A program made the position numbers and the translations under genes. A stretch of 64,000 nt of DNA, taken from assembly GCA_021018815.1 (NCBI GenBank), contig JAITYX010000028.1, positions 6,985,001 through 7,049,000 of the forward strand, read 5' to 3'. The DNA is from Talinum fruticosum (taxonomy: Eukaryota > Streptophyta > Magnoliopsida > Caryophyllales > Talinaceae). Shown piece by piece: positions 34,279 through 46,170 of this stretch. Each line of letters starts with the position of its first letter. Position 1 is the stretch's first letter. Under the pieces are notes generated by a model. The model was given only the letters and a program-made list of their open reading frames with translations, was not told the DNA's origin and did no database searches.

Positions 34279-34560
34279 ATCGGATTTCGTAAAAATGGAA
34301 GGTGCGTAACAAAACTTACGCACCCTACCAAGCACATCTTATTGAATTATCTAAACGCTTCGAAAGCATTTCTTTCACCTACCTTCCTAGGGATGATAAT
34401 CAGTTCACGGACGCTTTAGCAAAATTAGCGTCCATGATCAATATCCCTAATAGCATTCATTCAATGCCCATTCACATAGAACGACGGAGGCGGCCTCCGC
34501 ACGTCTACACATTAGAAGTGTCTAATACCGACCAAACCAGTTGGTATCATGACATCTATT
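34279..34560 (+). pseudogene. Tat element second RNase H (aRH), second half
   Basis: It continues with the pieces HLIELSKRFESISFTYLPRDDNQFTDALAKLASMINIP (34335-34450). The DNQFTDALAKLA stretch holds the conserved terminal Asp of RNase H. A basic tail and a linker with the sequence SNTDQTSWYHDIY lead to integrase. Confidence 0.75.
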
Positions 34561-35825
34561 AATATCCGGATAAACACGAGTATCCGTTGGACTCCACGCC
34601 TAGAGCCCGACGAGTTATCGGGATGTTGGCAGCCCAATTCTTCATTAATTAAGGACAATTGTACAAGAAAACCAATACGAGGATTAGCTTACTTTGTGTC
34701 AACCAACATGAATGGAAAGATGTTGGTTCGGAAGATTCGGAGGCTTGGATAGTGCTGGTCAACCATGGTACCGGACTACCATAAATTTGTTAAGAAATGC
34801 CATAAGTGTGAGGTGTACGCAAATTTACGAGCACCAACCACCATCATTTCTCATAACACCGGCATCACCTCGGCCATTCTTTACGTGGGGAATTGACATT
34901 ATTAGCAAAGTGACCCCTAAAAGAATAGGTGATTACAAATTTGTGTTAGTAGTAATCAATTACTTCAAAGTGGGTAGAAGCGACCTCTTATGAAACTCTA
35001 ACATCAAAGCGAGTCGCCAAGTTCATTACCCGGAACATCATTTGTCGCTATAGAGTACCTCACGAGTTAACTAGTGACCATGGTAGTCACTTCAAAAGGA
35101 AGTAGCAAACCTCATCGGACAAATACAAGATCAAGCACCACAAAGTCTTCTCCCTATCGTCCTCGGACCAACGGAGCGAGTCAAGGCCACCAACAAGAAC
35201 ATTCATAAAACAGTGGAGAAGATGTTTGTCAACTACGAGGATTCGCCCGATAAGTTGTCCTTCGCTTTGTGGGGCTATAGAACCTCCATCGGGACCTCTA
35301 CGGGAGGAACCCCTTACTCTTAGTGTATGCCATGGAAGAAATCCTTCTAATAGAGATCGTCATTCCCTCATTGAGAATCATTACCGAAAGTCAAATTCTC
35401 GAAGTAGAGTGGGCTAAGGCACGCTATGAAGAATTACTGTTGCTTGGATAAGAGACGCCTCAACGCCTTACATAATGTCCAAATGTACTAGGCACGTATA
35501 TTAAGGGAATTTAACAAGAGTGTGAAGCCTCGAAATTTGTAGATTGGAGACTTAGTCCTCAAAGTGATTAGAGCTCCAATCTAGGATTCACGAGGAAAAT
35601 TTAGGCCTAACTAGCAAGGCACATTTGTACTTAGTCAAATATCGGCGGGAGGAGCGATGAAATTGACCGATTTGGATGGTAAAGAGATATTTCGAGTGCA
35701 AAAATTTTGATCAACTTAAGAAATATTACGTTTGGCACAAACGTAGACAACGAGCCAAGCTTCGCCCAACTAGGCCACACCATGGCAGGCGTCGGCCACC
35801 ATCGGGGCAACAAGTGGATTAGCCG
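34561..35825 (+). pseudogene. Tat element integrase
   Basis: The zinc-binding part reads KFVKKCHKCEVYANL (34779-34830) with the Cys pair intact. The catalytic core begins FFTWGIDIISKVTPKR (34877-34923, first Asp present) and DYKFVLVVINYF. Pieces of the rest follow in several frames: EVRDHGSHF-like at 35070-35095, ATNKNIHKTVEKMF (35195-35227) and the C-terminal GDLVLK-like stretch near 35550. The pol sequence fades at about 35825 in an Arg/Pro-rich tail. Many stops interrupt it. Confidence 0.8.
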
Positions 35826-36204
35826 AGCCAAAATAATTTCCCCTTGGTTCTTATCTTTGTAACCACTTATTTTGACCGTCCAAACAGATGATTTCTTTAT
35901 TTATTTTAGACAAATCAATTAGGTGGTCCGATTGTGTAATCAATGCTTTAATTATTTTCATTAATTGTAAGGGCGGTCCAATTTATTTATACCTCTAGGT
36001 GAGCGATAATACTAAAATATATAATACTAAAACTTACTTTTATTTAGTAAAAACGTAAGCCTACTACTTACCTAGGTACATAGCTAATAAAAAGGAAATA
36101 AAACAACCAAACTAATTGTAAAAAATAAATTGTTCTAAAGAGGCAAAACTAATCTTCCTAAATTCTTTTTTTCTTCCTAAAAACTCTATCTAAAGAACTA
36201 AGCC
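35826..36204. other. AT-rich spacer between Tat pol and the antisense ORFs
   Basis: No ORF or motif seen. The sense gene ends at its left and the antisense gene ends at its right, so the two coding regions converge tail to tail here. Confidence 0.5.
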
Positions 36205-37940
36205 CTAGTCTATCTTCATTTTCTTCCCTTTAGGGTCACCGGACTCGGCTCCATTCTCTTGGCAACGCCTCTTCAACTCCTCAATCTTGCGAACCCTCCT
36301 CTCTTCGACTTCTTTAGCCTCAAATTCTCTTCGCGGACACATTCAACTATTCGAGGGTTCGGTTCGTGTATTTGGAGTGGTGCCGTAACGAGGACAACTC
36401 CATCGGGATTCGGTTCTCTAGCTCTCATTGTCTTGTGACGTTGGGGATCCACTTCCCTTATCCATTCCGGATAATGAGCGAGATAGAGTAGTAAATGGCT
36501 TACCTGCGAGGTTTTAATAACTTCGGCAGATTCATCCAATACTCGAGCCATGACTTAATTCGCCACAAATTACCAAAACCTTCAAATAGTTTGAAGGTAG
36601 CGAGCCAAATACATTCCGGAAGGGGAATTGTGTACAAAAGGATGTTGTCCGGTGTGTGTTCTAACTTGGGACACTTTCCGAGTGTATAACGTACCATACT
36701 ATGTCATTGCTATGGTTCCTAAGGTATTCCTCCCACCGGGACGCGAGGTGATAAGCTACCGCCTCTACTCGCTTCGTTGACGGAAGTGTATCGCCGAATA
36801 CGTATCCACATCTATAGGAGCCTGAAGCATTTATAGATGCTCCATCAACCAAATCTGCATACCACAAATAATAAAAAATAAGTGTCCTGCATGACCAAAA
36901 TTCGACCTTTCTTTAAGGCCCAACATTAGCCAAAAAAAAAAAGAATGAGCACAAAATAGCAAAAAGAACGAAAAGTAGAGACTTTTGGCGAGAACCGGAG
37001 GCGTTTCAACCTCGGTGGCATTGGATAGCCATCCTGTGGCCGGCACCGCTAACCGGTTCCCACCATTTGGTCCCAGTCGCTATTTGCTTACTCGCAACAA
37101 CGAGGGCTCCCAAGCAAAGTCTTCCCTGGATTGGCTTGAGCCTAGTCTAGGCCTATTATAGTTTCAACAACTATCGGTGGCTTCAGGGAACAATAATTCT
37201 CCAACTGCTTAACCAAGCTCGGTAGTGTCGCCGGCGTCATGTCTCCACGGCCTTCTACCAACAAGAAAACGCCTATAAGGCAAATGATAATAGCTCGCCG
37301 TCTTGGGATAATAACGACCTCGGAGAATGCATATATCTCTCGATAATGTTTCATTAGGTTCATAAGATTCACTTGATTCTCGATAAGAATCCATCCTAGA
37401 TTCCTATCTCTTATCTTTAGAAGATATTTTTAGGTCTCGCATAGATTTTCGAAGATTTGGGCGGGACGAGGTTTAGTACGGCGTTGAATCCTTATAAAAG
37501 CATCAAACTCTTCGAGTAAGGGGGACAATTCCTTATCCCCAAACCTAAAAATATGATGGTGAGGATCCCAATAGGCCACAACGACCCTTAAGAAAGTCTA
37601 ATGGATTTTCACTTGGCGAATCATCGAATAAAGTATTCAGCCCATATTATGATAAACCCGTCCTCTCTATGTTTGTCATCTCATGCATCCAACGAGAAAA
37701 ATCGGTCATGAAATTCATCTAGTGAAATTAGTGGAAATATTGTAGGCATTAGGGAAATTTTTGTTAGGATCTGTTTTTCTACGAGAATTGCGAGAAAATG
37801 TTAAGGCATAATTTTCGGTCATTAGCAAAGATCAATTTATAGCAATTTCCAGGCATAAGAGTCCTACTCGCACCAGCACCACTAGCATTCGCCAACACAC
37901 GGGTCTTCTTGAGTGGCGAGGCACCGGCCACGACCTTGGA
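36205..37940 (-). pseudogene. Tat element antisense ORF B, charged C-terminus
   Basis: It reads on the strand opposite to gag-pol. It appears to begin in VVAGASPLKKTRVLANASGAG (37920-37855) and is broken many times. An identifiable open part is YPEWIREVDPQRHKTMRAREP (36475-36413) and its continuation. It ends with a charged, probably coiled-coil segment (EVEERRVRKIEELKRRC, 36310-36260) and a basic KGKKMKID just before TAG (36205-36207). That tail resembles a nuclear localisation signal. I cannot assign a family. Antisense ORFs after pol are known in Retand and Grande of the Tat lineage, so conserved coding is plausible. Confidence 0.45.
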
Positions 37941-38255
37941 CCGGCCGGTTCACCTTGTTTCTCTTGGCTCGAGCACTCCTTGGGCCATTATCTATTTTTG
38001 CCCCAACCCATTTTCACGCAAGCCATATTTATTTTTGGACCATGCAGTTAAGAATTCCCGTTTTTATTTTTATTATTTTCATTTGGGGGAATGGAGGCTA
38101 GTGTAAATTCTTTTCGATTTGTCTTTGTAATTTTTCCTACGAATTTTGGCCCATATTTAATAAAAGAAAGTATTTTTAGAATCAAGCCTTTGCATTTCAT
38201 CTAATTGCATAAGATCACAAACTTACAAAATATTAAACATTAAACAAACAATTCA

Positions 38256-40606
38256 CTAATCATCACCACTAGAAGCGTCATCGAAAATGTAGTTCCCAAA
38301 GTCCTCCAAGACGGACATGGAAAATAGACCGTCTCCACCACCTCAAGAGGAGCTAGCTCCATGGTTCCAAGATTGAAATGCTCTATGAAAAGGTCCACTG
38401 TAAGAAGCCCGGTGGAAGTGAAGTGGGTTCCCGTGACTATCTAGTGCTTGAAGGGCGAGAATGTTCAAACTCTCTTCGAGAAAGTTAGGCCTTGCGCCGG
38501 AAGAACTAGGCCCGGAGGTGCTAGGCCCCACTTGAAGTACTCCTTTGATGCGCACGTCGTGAAGAACGTCGAGAGGTACTCGCTCTAGATGTACCACTCG
38601 GCGGATTGGAGTGTGATAGACATGGTTCGAGATTGCTCCCAATCGTACTACAAAGATTTAATGGTATTAGCAAAATACTTTTAGCATGCAACTAAAAGTA
38701 AAGAGCATGAAACTCCTACCCCTTGTTAGCTTATGGGGAAAGAATGCCTAACACATTCTTCCTGTAGGATTTACATAATAAGGAGATTCCCCAAGTTGAG
38801 AAACATCCACATCAAGACTTGGAATATGGATATCCTCCGGAGTAAGCTACAAAAGATGAAGTTAATTTCCACACAAGAAATTAAACTACACATAAGAGAG
38901 AAAGAAGTGGAAACTCACCGACTAAGTCATAATTCGCCCTGCGTGATGTGTATAAATTTAAGAAGCTGGGTATGAGGATACCCAGTGGTCGCTCCACTTG
39001 CTCTTGTTGAGAGAGAGAGTGGAAGTAGAACATGATTGACGGTGGCTCAAGAGGAACAAATGGAGGCCATGTGTTGTCGCGAATTTGTGTTGTGACTCTT
39101 TCAACAAGGTACCAACGGAACCCAAAAGGACCTTACCAACGGAACCCGGAAGAACCCTCAAATAAGATCCTCCTTTCACTCAACTCTCGTGTAATAATTA
39201 CACTTGGAGGGAGTTGGAGTTGGGCCTAATGATGAAAGTTGGCTTGCACATAGAGGATTCATCGAGAAACAAGCAAGCAAAAGTGAAAAATAACAAGAAA
39301 AGGAGTATAGAACACGCATAGCCTAGGCTGGTGCTTGTCCACCGCCGAGCCCACAAGGTCCACCATAGGCAGTGGGCGGTGGCGGCCAACTAGACAGTGA
39401 AGCAAAAATTTTCCAGGTACTTTTTTGGAGGAAAATTAGAGCTTAAAATCGACGTACCGAAGTCACACGGTTGACGGCGAGTCTCAAGAAGCCTATGTCA
39501 TGGATCTTGGGCCGTTGAAGATGGATTCTTACCCACGATATGGAGGCCGGAAATGTTGGATGATTTCTCGGGCCGGGTGAAAGGTGCAGGAAATATTCGT
39601 ACAACCATGGCTACATTTTTGCAAAACAAGTAAGATGTTTATCCACATAAGATGAAAATACATTGGAAATAAGTGAAGAACTAGAGCATACCTCAATGAT
39701 CTTCCACAAGTCGCATAGTGGAAGATAGTTGGTTAAGTCTATCTCGGGTTTAGTGTGTCGCACACCGGCATGGAGGCCCCTTATGAGGCAAGCGTACGCG
39801 GGAGCACCCCGAGTTAAGGTCCTTTATTATATCGAGGTCCTCTAAGTTTACCAAATAGTGAACATGAACCTTAGAAGCTTGGTTAGAAAAGAGTACCGTG
39901 CTCAATATGAGAGCAAGCACGATCCGGACTTGTTGTGGAGAATGTCGGGCCCAAAACCTAACATCCTCAAAAGTTTCGAAAAGAATGGCACATTTAAAGA
40001 AGTTTTCCCATGGAAACCTACTAGCCACGGGACCAAAGAGATGACGAAGATAGCCATGATGTACAAATTCCGGTCAGTAGATTAGAGGCTCCCCGAAGAA
40101 GCCCAAACTGGATAAAACAATGAAGTCAAAAGGAATAATAGTCATTTCCCGAAGGAAGATGGAAAGTATTAGTGGTATCCCTAAAGCGCTCATTAATGAC
40201 CCTAACGGTATCCCGCCCTCTTTTGTCACAAAGGTGATTTAAACCAAGGAAGAGGGAACCAAACCCAACATTGTGCATGACATCTTCGTAGGGATAATGC
40301 ATCTTTCTACATGTTTCCATGAATTTGGGCATGGCTCCACTAGTTTGAATCGAGCCTTTCTACAAGACAAATATCCAACGAAATTTTTAGTAGAAGTACT
40401 ACTCTAACGGAGTAAAAGTAGAAGTTTAAGCCAACTAGCTTACTCGAAAGAGTAATGGCAAGTGAAGAAACATGATTCTCGGCCTCCACCAAGAGGTCAT
40501 TTGGATTTCATTCGTTATGAGGACGTCATTCCTGTCCAAGAAGTTATCTTGGACCAATTTCTCAGCCCTTGTCTTCCCGAGTAGGATGAGCCTTTCTTCT
40601 AGACAT
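38256..40606 (-). pseudogene. Tat element antisense ORF A with plant-mobile-domain-like region
   Basis: The putative start is an ATG at 40606 (MSRRKAHPTRE). After a frame change it continues EKLVQDNFLDRNDVLITNE. The central part (40332-40086) reads MHYPYEDVMHNVGFGSLFLGLNHL, INERFRDTTNTFHLPSG, then in the next frame MTIIPFDFIVLSSLGF. This is the pattern of the plant mobile domain (PMD, aminotransferase-like), whose hallmark is the TFHLPxGE-MTITPLDF block. Further down is FPWENFFKCAILF. The ORF ends with a Ser/Gly-rich segment and acidic residues SVLEDFGNYIFDDASSGDD before TAG (38256). Introns are possible. PMD function in elements is unknown; host PMD proteins act in gene silencing. Confidence 0.6.
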
Positions 40607-40727
40607 CTTTGAAGAGAAGATTTTTGAAAACCAACTAGTTTTCTCAAGAGGAAAACAAGAGCACAACAAGAGCTAGAAAGCAAGAGAAGAGTAAGTGAAA
40701 TGTGCAAATGAACACACTAAACTCCCA

Positions 40728-40734
40728 TTTTATA
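40728..40734 (-). promoter_or_regulatory. TATA box for the antisense ORFs of the Tat element
   Basis: TATAAAA on the minus strand (context GGTCTATAAAATGGG), about 120 bases upstream of the ATG of antisense ORF A. Spacing fits a plant core promoter with a leader of roughly 90 bases. Confidence 0.45.
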
Positions 40735-41380
40735 GACCCATTCGCTCAAGCCAAGCCAAGCCTACAAGACAAGAGTAAAAAAACGGCAAGGGATACTAAG
40801 GGAATCTGGTAGAAACACGCCGTGGCCGGGCTCGCCAAAGGTTGGCCGGCCCGGCCACAAGGAGAGGAGATGTCTCGTCACGACGACCTTTAAGTCTAAT
40901 GGGGTAGCTCGTGAAGTCTCATCAAGCATAGCAAGTGGATGTTTGGAACCTTATGCATACAAGTGGGAGCTCTTGGACCCACCGAACCGGCTTTTTCGGA
41001 TCAAATTTTCAATCGAGTTTTCAATTGAATTATTCGGGTAAAACACGGAACTTTTGTCAATATGATTATTCACTAACAAGCATGTTATTACAATAGATTA
41101 TCAAGCCAAGCTTTAGATAAAAAACGATCGAAGTTCCAAGCATCAAAATCTACCAAGATTTAGGCTCGATCAAGCCAAGCTTAGGACCCTCTTACCGGAC
41201 TTCGAACGCATGCATCCCGATCAAGTCTAGGCCCCATCTTGAAGTTTAGGTTCGACAACAACCAATTCCGGATATTACACAACAATCAATATTAAAATCA
41301 CCACATATAATCGAGGTAAGTATCCTTTAGTGTCTACTTTGATCCTTCGTCTTTAAGACTCAATCGAAGTGGGGGCTAAT
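40735..41380 (+). other. 3' non-coding region and polypurine tract of the Tat element
   Basis: No ORF of note. It ends with GAAGTGGGGGC (41366-41376), the polypurine tract, and CTAAT before the LTR. Confidence 0.6.
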
Positions 41381-43320
41381 TATAGACACCTAAAATGTGT
41401 CGTCCCTTATCTCCTCTAATTATGTATTTTATACTTGTTGGCTTAATGATGAAATCCCGAGTCCTGTTTGAGGATTGGATCATAGGTCGAATTAGATTGG
41501 TGCGACAAAAGCTAGTAAACCACAAAGAACCCCAACGCCAAATAAATAGCCTTTTGTCTTGGGTGATCCAAAAATCCCTCTTTCTATCGAATGGTCCAAG
41601 CCTAGCTCGGAATTATGCATTTCACTTTGTCCAATAAGACACGGAGTTGTAGACCTCAACACGAGTGTTAGGTGTTGCATTTCATGATCACAAGTATCAA
41701 AGTACTACGTTTAAACTCCAAGACGAGTCGCCCGAGACTACGAGCTTCCTCCCTCAAAACGTCATCATATGGCTAGCGCCCCTTACCTAGATTTTTCAAG
41801 TGGAACGTCACATTTTGGCCAAGAAGACTCTCTTTGCAGCACGGAAGGGCACGAAATGGTGTCCCCGGGTGGTCGGCGCTCCCGACCGAGATTCTATCGG
41901 GTCTTATCACTTCGTTTTGGCCCAATCTTTTGTTGCCATTTCTGTTCAGCTTTGAGCGGCTGGCCGAGAGTAACCTTAGGTCATTTGTAACCTAGCTCTT
42001 TCTCCTATAAATAGAGAGCCTTGGCTCTCATTTCAGCTGCGACTTTCTCCTTTGCATTATGTTGAACAAAGCTAACCAAAAGGCTTATTCCCTAACGTTA
42101 TGCTTCGCTGAAATTCGTCTAGAAACTACTCGAATACGATATTTTGTATTTTGATCTCTTGACCCCTTTTCAGCTTGTTCCCGCTCTATTCTTCATCCTT
42201 ACCACATCTTAACCGGAATACTCCATCATCAATGTTCTTAGTAATACCGAAAACTCACAAAAACCCCTTTCTTGATTCACCACAGTCACTTCACCGGATC
42301 CAATACGGAGATCCAGATTGGCGGGTGGGACAACTCGAGGGCACCTATTCGACCTTCAAACAGCTTATTTGTTTTATGCTTTTTTATCGCTTTCAGTATT
42401 GTGGAGAAGAATTGTATCGCTTTTAATTCCTCTTCCCCCGATGTAATCCTTTAAATTTCTCACTTTTTCTCTTCTTTTCGCCTTTACTTTCTTTACCGCT
42501 TTCCTTTTATTTGCTTTTTTATTGCTTTCATTTGTGTTTTGGTTGCTTTGAATTTTCGTTTAGTATGTTATTTGCTTGTGTTTAATACATTATTCGATTC
42601 ACTACTCAAACTAGTAATGACCGTCTTCAGATGGACGAAACATAAGGGTTTATCCCTACGTTTCGTACCCTCGCCTCCGAATCCAGTTCTTGGTTCGGAG
42701 ACCGACAAAGTCATCATTTTTAGCCTTTTTCAACTTAGTTTTCCCATACTAAGATTGAATGAGAAAATTTTATTTATTATGTTTTTGTTAGTTTTTATCT
42801 CCTAAAAAACTAACCGGCAACTCATCGTTTTGCTTTATTTCTATTCAAATTGCATCTCGCCTTTTTCGAGTACGGGTAAAAGTTGAGGGCTTCTTAACCT
42901 GCCAAAGGCCGAGGCTGATTTCTTCGATGCTAAGTGCTAGCTTTGGCCACCACCATATGGTCAATGATCGTGGCTTAGGTCCAAACCGGTGTTTACACAT
43001 CGGTTTGGCCTTAAAACCTCACGGCAGATTTGAAACCCTAATTTTATTTATTTTGTTCAATTAAGAAATTATATCTTGGGACTTCTATAAATAATTTCTA
43101 AAATAAAATAATTAATAAAATCGCCAATTAATCTGATTTAATTCATCATTAACTTGAATTAAGAAAATTCGGAAATCTTAATAAGAGGTTAATTCCCACT
43201 TTCAAAAATCAATCTTCAAAACCCTAAAATCATTACAAACCTCCTTTAATAAAAAACCAATGCCGGTTCGCGGGAAGCTCGCCCCCTCCGGCGGGTTCCA
43301 CCACCGTGGTTCCTACACCA
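41381..43320 (+). repeat. 3' LTR of the Tat element
   Basis: 1940 bp, starting TATAGACACC (expected TG changed to TA) and ending TCCTACACCA. Its part from about 41660 is homologous to 18525-20150. The TATA box is intact (42006-42013). The open frames at 41395-41637, 41769-41990 and 42175-42805 fall inside the LTR and have no domain. Confidence 0.85.
42006..42013 (+). promoter_or_regulatory. LTR TATA box (Tat element, 3' LTR)
   Basis: TATAAATA in CTCCTATAAATAGAGAGCC. The corresponding 5' LTR site is CTCGTAAATAAAG. Confidence 0.6.
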
Positions 43321-45918
43321 CCGCAAATTGATTTGTTCGAATTAACATCTTCTTAGCAACTAGTTTTCTCGTAGAAGCCATGTAAAACCTGAATGCATTA
43401 TACAAAAGAATCCTCACGAGTATAAACATCAAACATATCAAAGAAAACAACAAGAAATGAGAAAAAGATAACAACTCTAATCTTGATAAGAAATCTTAGA
43501 TTAAAAAGTGCAAGGTGCAAACAAGCACTCGCATCACTCGTTGGTACCAAAAAATAGCAGAACCAGTATGATTATGATAATTACAACACCCTATGTTCTC
43601 CTTCTTTAAGGTCCGATGATATGATAGGTTATTATTAAAAATGATAAAGTTCTAAAAATTAAAAAAAACAATTAAGAAGGGTAAAATTGAAAAACTAGTG
43701 ACTAATATATTATTGGGATTGTAATGTGACAAGTATTATGAAACGAAAAAAGTTAATTAAAGTGAAATGTATTGTGAAACAAAGGAAGTATTACTTTATA
43801 GTCCTAATAAAGCGGGAGATAATAAAATCCTTACCCATTTAAAACTCGAGAAAATCCTCTCTGTTTAAAACCCGAATAGTTAGTGGAAAAAATGGATTTT
43901 AAATGGGCATGGCATGGGCGGAGTTCTAAAAATACAAGTGCGGGTTCGAGAATAGGCCTCATCCACTCCATACATGTGAGATATTTTTTTAGGATAATCA
44001 AACTTAAAAGAGGTTGTCCCAAGCTATATGCATGTCGTTTAAATATGCTAGCTACTATTCCTCACCCAAAAAAAGAGAAAGCTGACTACAAATTCGGTGT
44101 TCACTAAGCTTGGCAAAAACATTTCAATTATTGGGGATCATTGTGATGGACAACTCTATTCTATTCACTAGGCCGTCTTCGATCAAGGTTTTTTCAATTT
44201 TTAGATTCTAATTAATGTTCTCTCGGGTTGGAATCTTTGTTATATTTTGAGTGGAAGATGATATAGACAAGTGTGGTTCCCAATTTACCCCAATGAGCAA
44301 TTGTGAAATAGAACAAAAAGGATCTAGGAAATATTGAGGGCATAGACAATGAGCTCACCGAGATGGCGACCTCTCAAATTCCTAAGGCAAGCTAGTTATC
44401 CGATGAAATATTAATTAATATTCGTTTAAATTTGAATCAAAATTGAACCGACTTATATTGAATCTACTTCGAGCACGAATTTGAAAATCTCAGCAAATCA
44501 AATATAGGTCAGTTTTGCTCACAACGAGCTCACCGGAGGCTATAATAACCTACTTTCTCATATTACATAAGCAAGGCCAAGTGGGAAACTGGTCATTTCA
44601 CCGTGTACTATTAATATACTCTGGCAGACTTTGAATATTAAGGAAAATCAAAGTACAGGGTATTATGCAAGTTAAACATCTAAGAAAGAATAGTGTGTAG
44701 ACAAGTCCAGTCCTCTTAAACAGAGCATAAGTCAATTTCAGCAAATAATATGATTGCTAATTTTGATTATGAATGTCGTAACATGTACCTGTGGAAACCC
44801 CACTTAATGCCTACCAATGCTGAGATTGTTACAGACCGTGGGAAACCAGTGCTCTGTCAAGACTGGCCCAACTATGGGGTCGAGGTAAGCCAATCTTAAC
44901 TCGAATATGCTCACAGAAGTTGGGGGCCACTGAATCGGTTTACGCACACGCACAACCTAAGCTGGCTCGGGTTGGCCAAAGCTGAATACACTCGCCAAAT
45001 ATTAGAACTCAACTAACCTAGTCATTTGGCTCCCACAGTTAGAGGTGCAAATTAACAAAATGCTAATCAGTAGGCACCTGATTCATTTTATGACCTAAGA
45101 ATACTTCATCCTTGATTTTTGTACATATTGTGAAATCTAGATAATCTACTACATTTAAGTGACTGGAGTCCAAAACCAACTTCTCCACCAGCACTTGGTG
45201 CAATTTCACCTTGTCTCTCACTTATGCTACAAACAGCATGTGTGGGTATCCTTAGGGCCACAAAGGGCTTGGACCCTCAATAGTATAACTCCTTCAGTTC
45301 AGCTAACGTTGTTCTAAATGTCTGAATTTGTCACAAACACAATGTAAACAATTCATAAATGTTCACCTTCTGTGCTTGTTCCATTCTGAACAGTATTTAC
45401 ATGAATCAGAATGCTAAGCAACCCACCCCCTCTCCCATTTTCAATATTAGAACATATTAGAATTGGAGGAAAGAACAAGTAACCTTGAGTTGGAGGAAGG
45501 TCTATGTCGAGTTCCGATGACCAGAATTCGGTGTCGAATCAGAACCCGGCGTCAAACCAGAAGGCTGCATTGAAGACGAAGGAGATACCCAACCAGAAGG
45601 GCGGCATCAAACCAGAATCCGGTGATGTGGAGCGCACTTGGAACCTAGGATTCGCCAGCGATTTGGGGGCGACGTCGAACTAGGTGATGCGCTTCGGGGA
45701 TTTAGAGATGGAGGGAGCTTCAAGAATTGGGGCAGCAGCGGTTGGTGGGGGGGAGGATTCGATTTTATGGGGGATTAATTGTGAGGTGCAGCAGCGAATT
45801 GGTGGGGAGGGGCACAAGCAAGTTAGGCGAAGATCTAACAGTGAATCTTTCCATCAAAAAGATAAAAGATCGTGAATCTTTTTTCTAAATTTTTACTTCC
45901 TATTTTTAATATAGTAAA

Positions 45919-46170
45919 TAGGGGTATACCTGAGCCGACTCATATAAAGCTTGTCAAACCGAGCTTGTGATGAGCACGAGCCGAGTGAGCCGAGCACGGA
46001 CGGTTATCCGAGCCGAGGTCAAGCTTGCAATGTTGGAGCTCATAAGCTCGTCGAGTCCAAACGAGCCGATTACAAACGAGCCGAACGAGCAAACGAGCCG
46101 AACGAGCCTACCAAACGAGCCTAAACAAGCTCGGCTCATCGAGCTTACACAAGCTAATTACAAATGAGCC
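45919..46170. mobile_element. hAT-like terminal/subterminal fragment rich in GAGCC motifs
   Basis: It starts AGGGGTATACCTGAGCC and then carries more than a dozen GAGCC/GGCTC or CGAGC motifs in 240 bases, such as AAACGAGCCGAACGAGC. Plant hAT elements frequently show a terminus CAGGGGT followed by GAGCTCG/GGCTCG subterminal repeats. Only one end is seen and no duplication could be identified. Confidence 0.35.

Larger units (their letters stand above)
18525..43320 (+). mobile_element. Large Tat-lineage Ty3/gypsy retrotransposon with nested solo LTRs
   Basis: LTR pair 18525-20150 and 41381-43320 are clearly homologous over about 1.63 kb; the 5' copy lacks its first 280 or so bases. Inside are a tRNA-type primer site, a leader, Gag, protease, RT, RNase H, a second RNase H, integrase and a long 3' region with antisense ORFs, all features of the Tat lineage (Ogre/Retand/Grande group). 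Four solo LTRs of other elements sit inside (21926-23494, 23900-25742, 26321-28222, 32707-34278), which together add 6.9 kb. Removing them leaves an element of about 18 kb. The outer TSD cannot be tested because the left end is lost. Confidence 0.85.
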
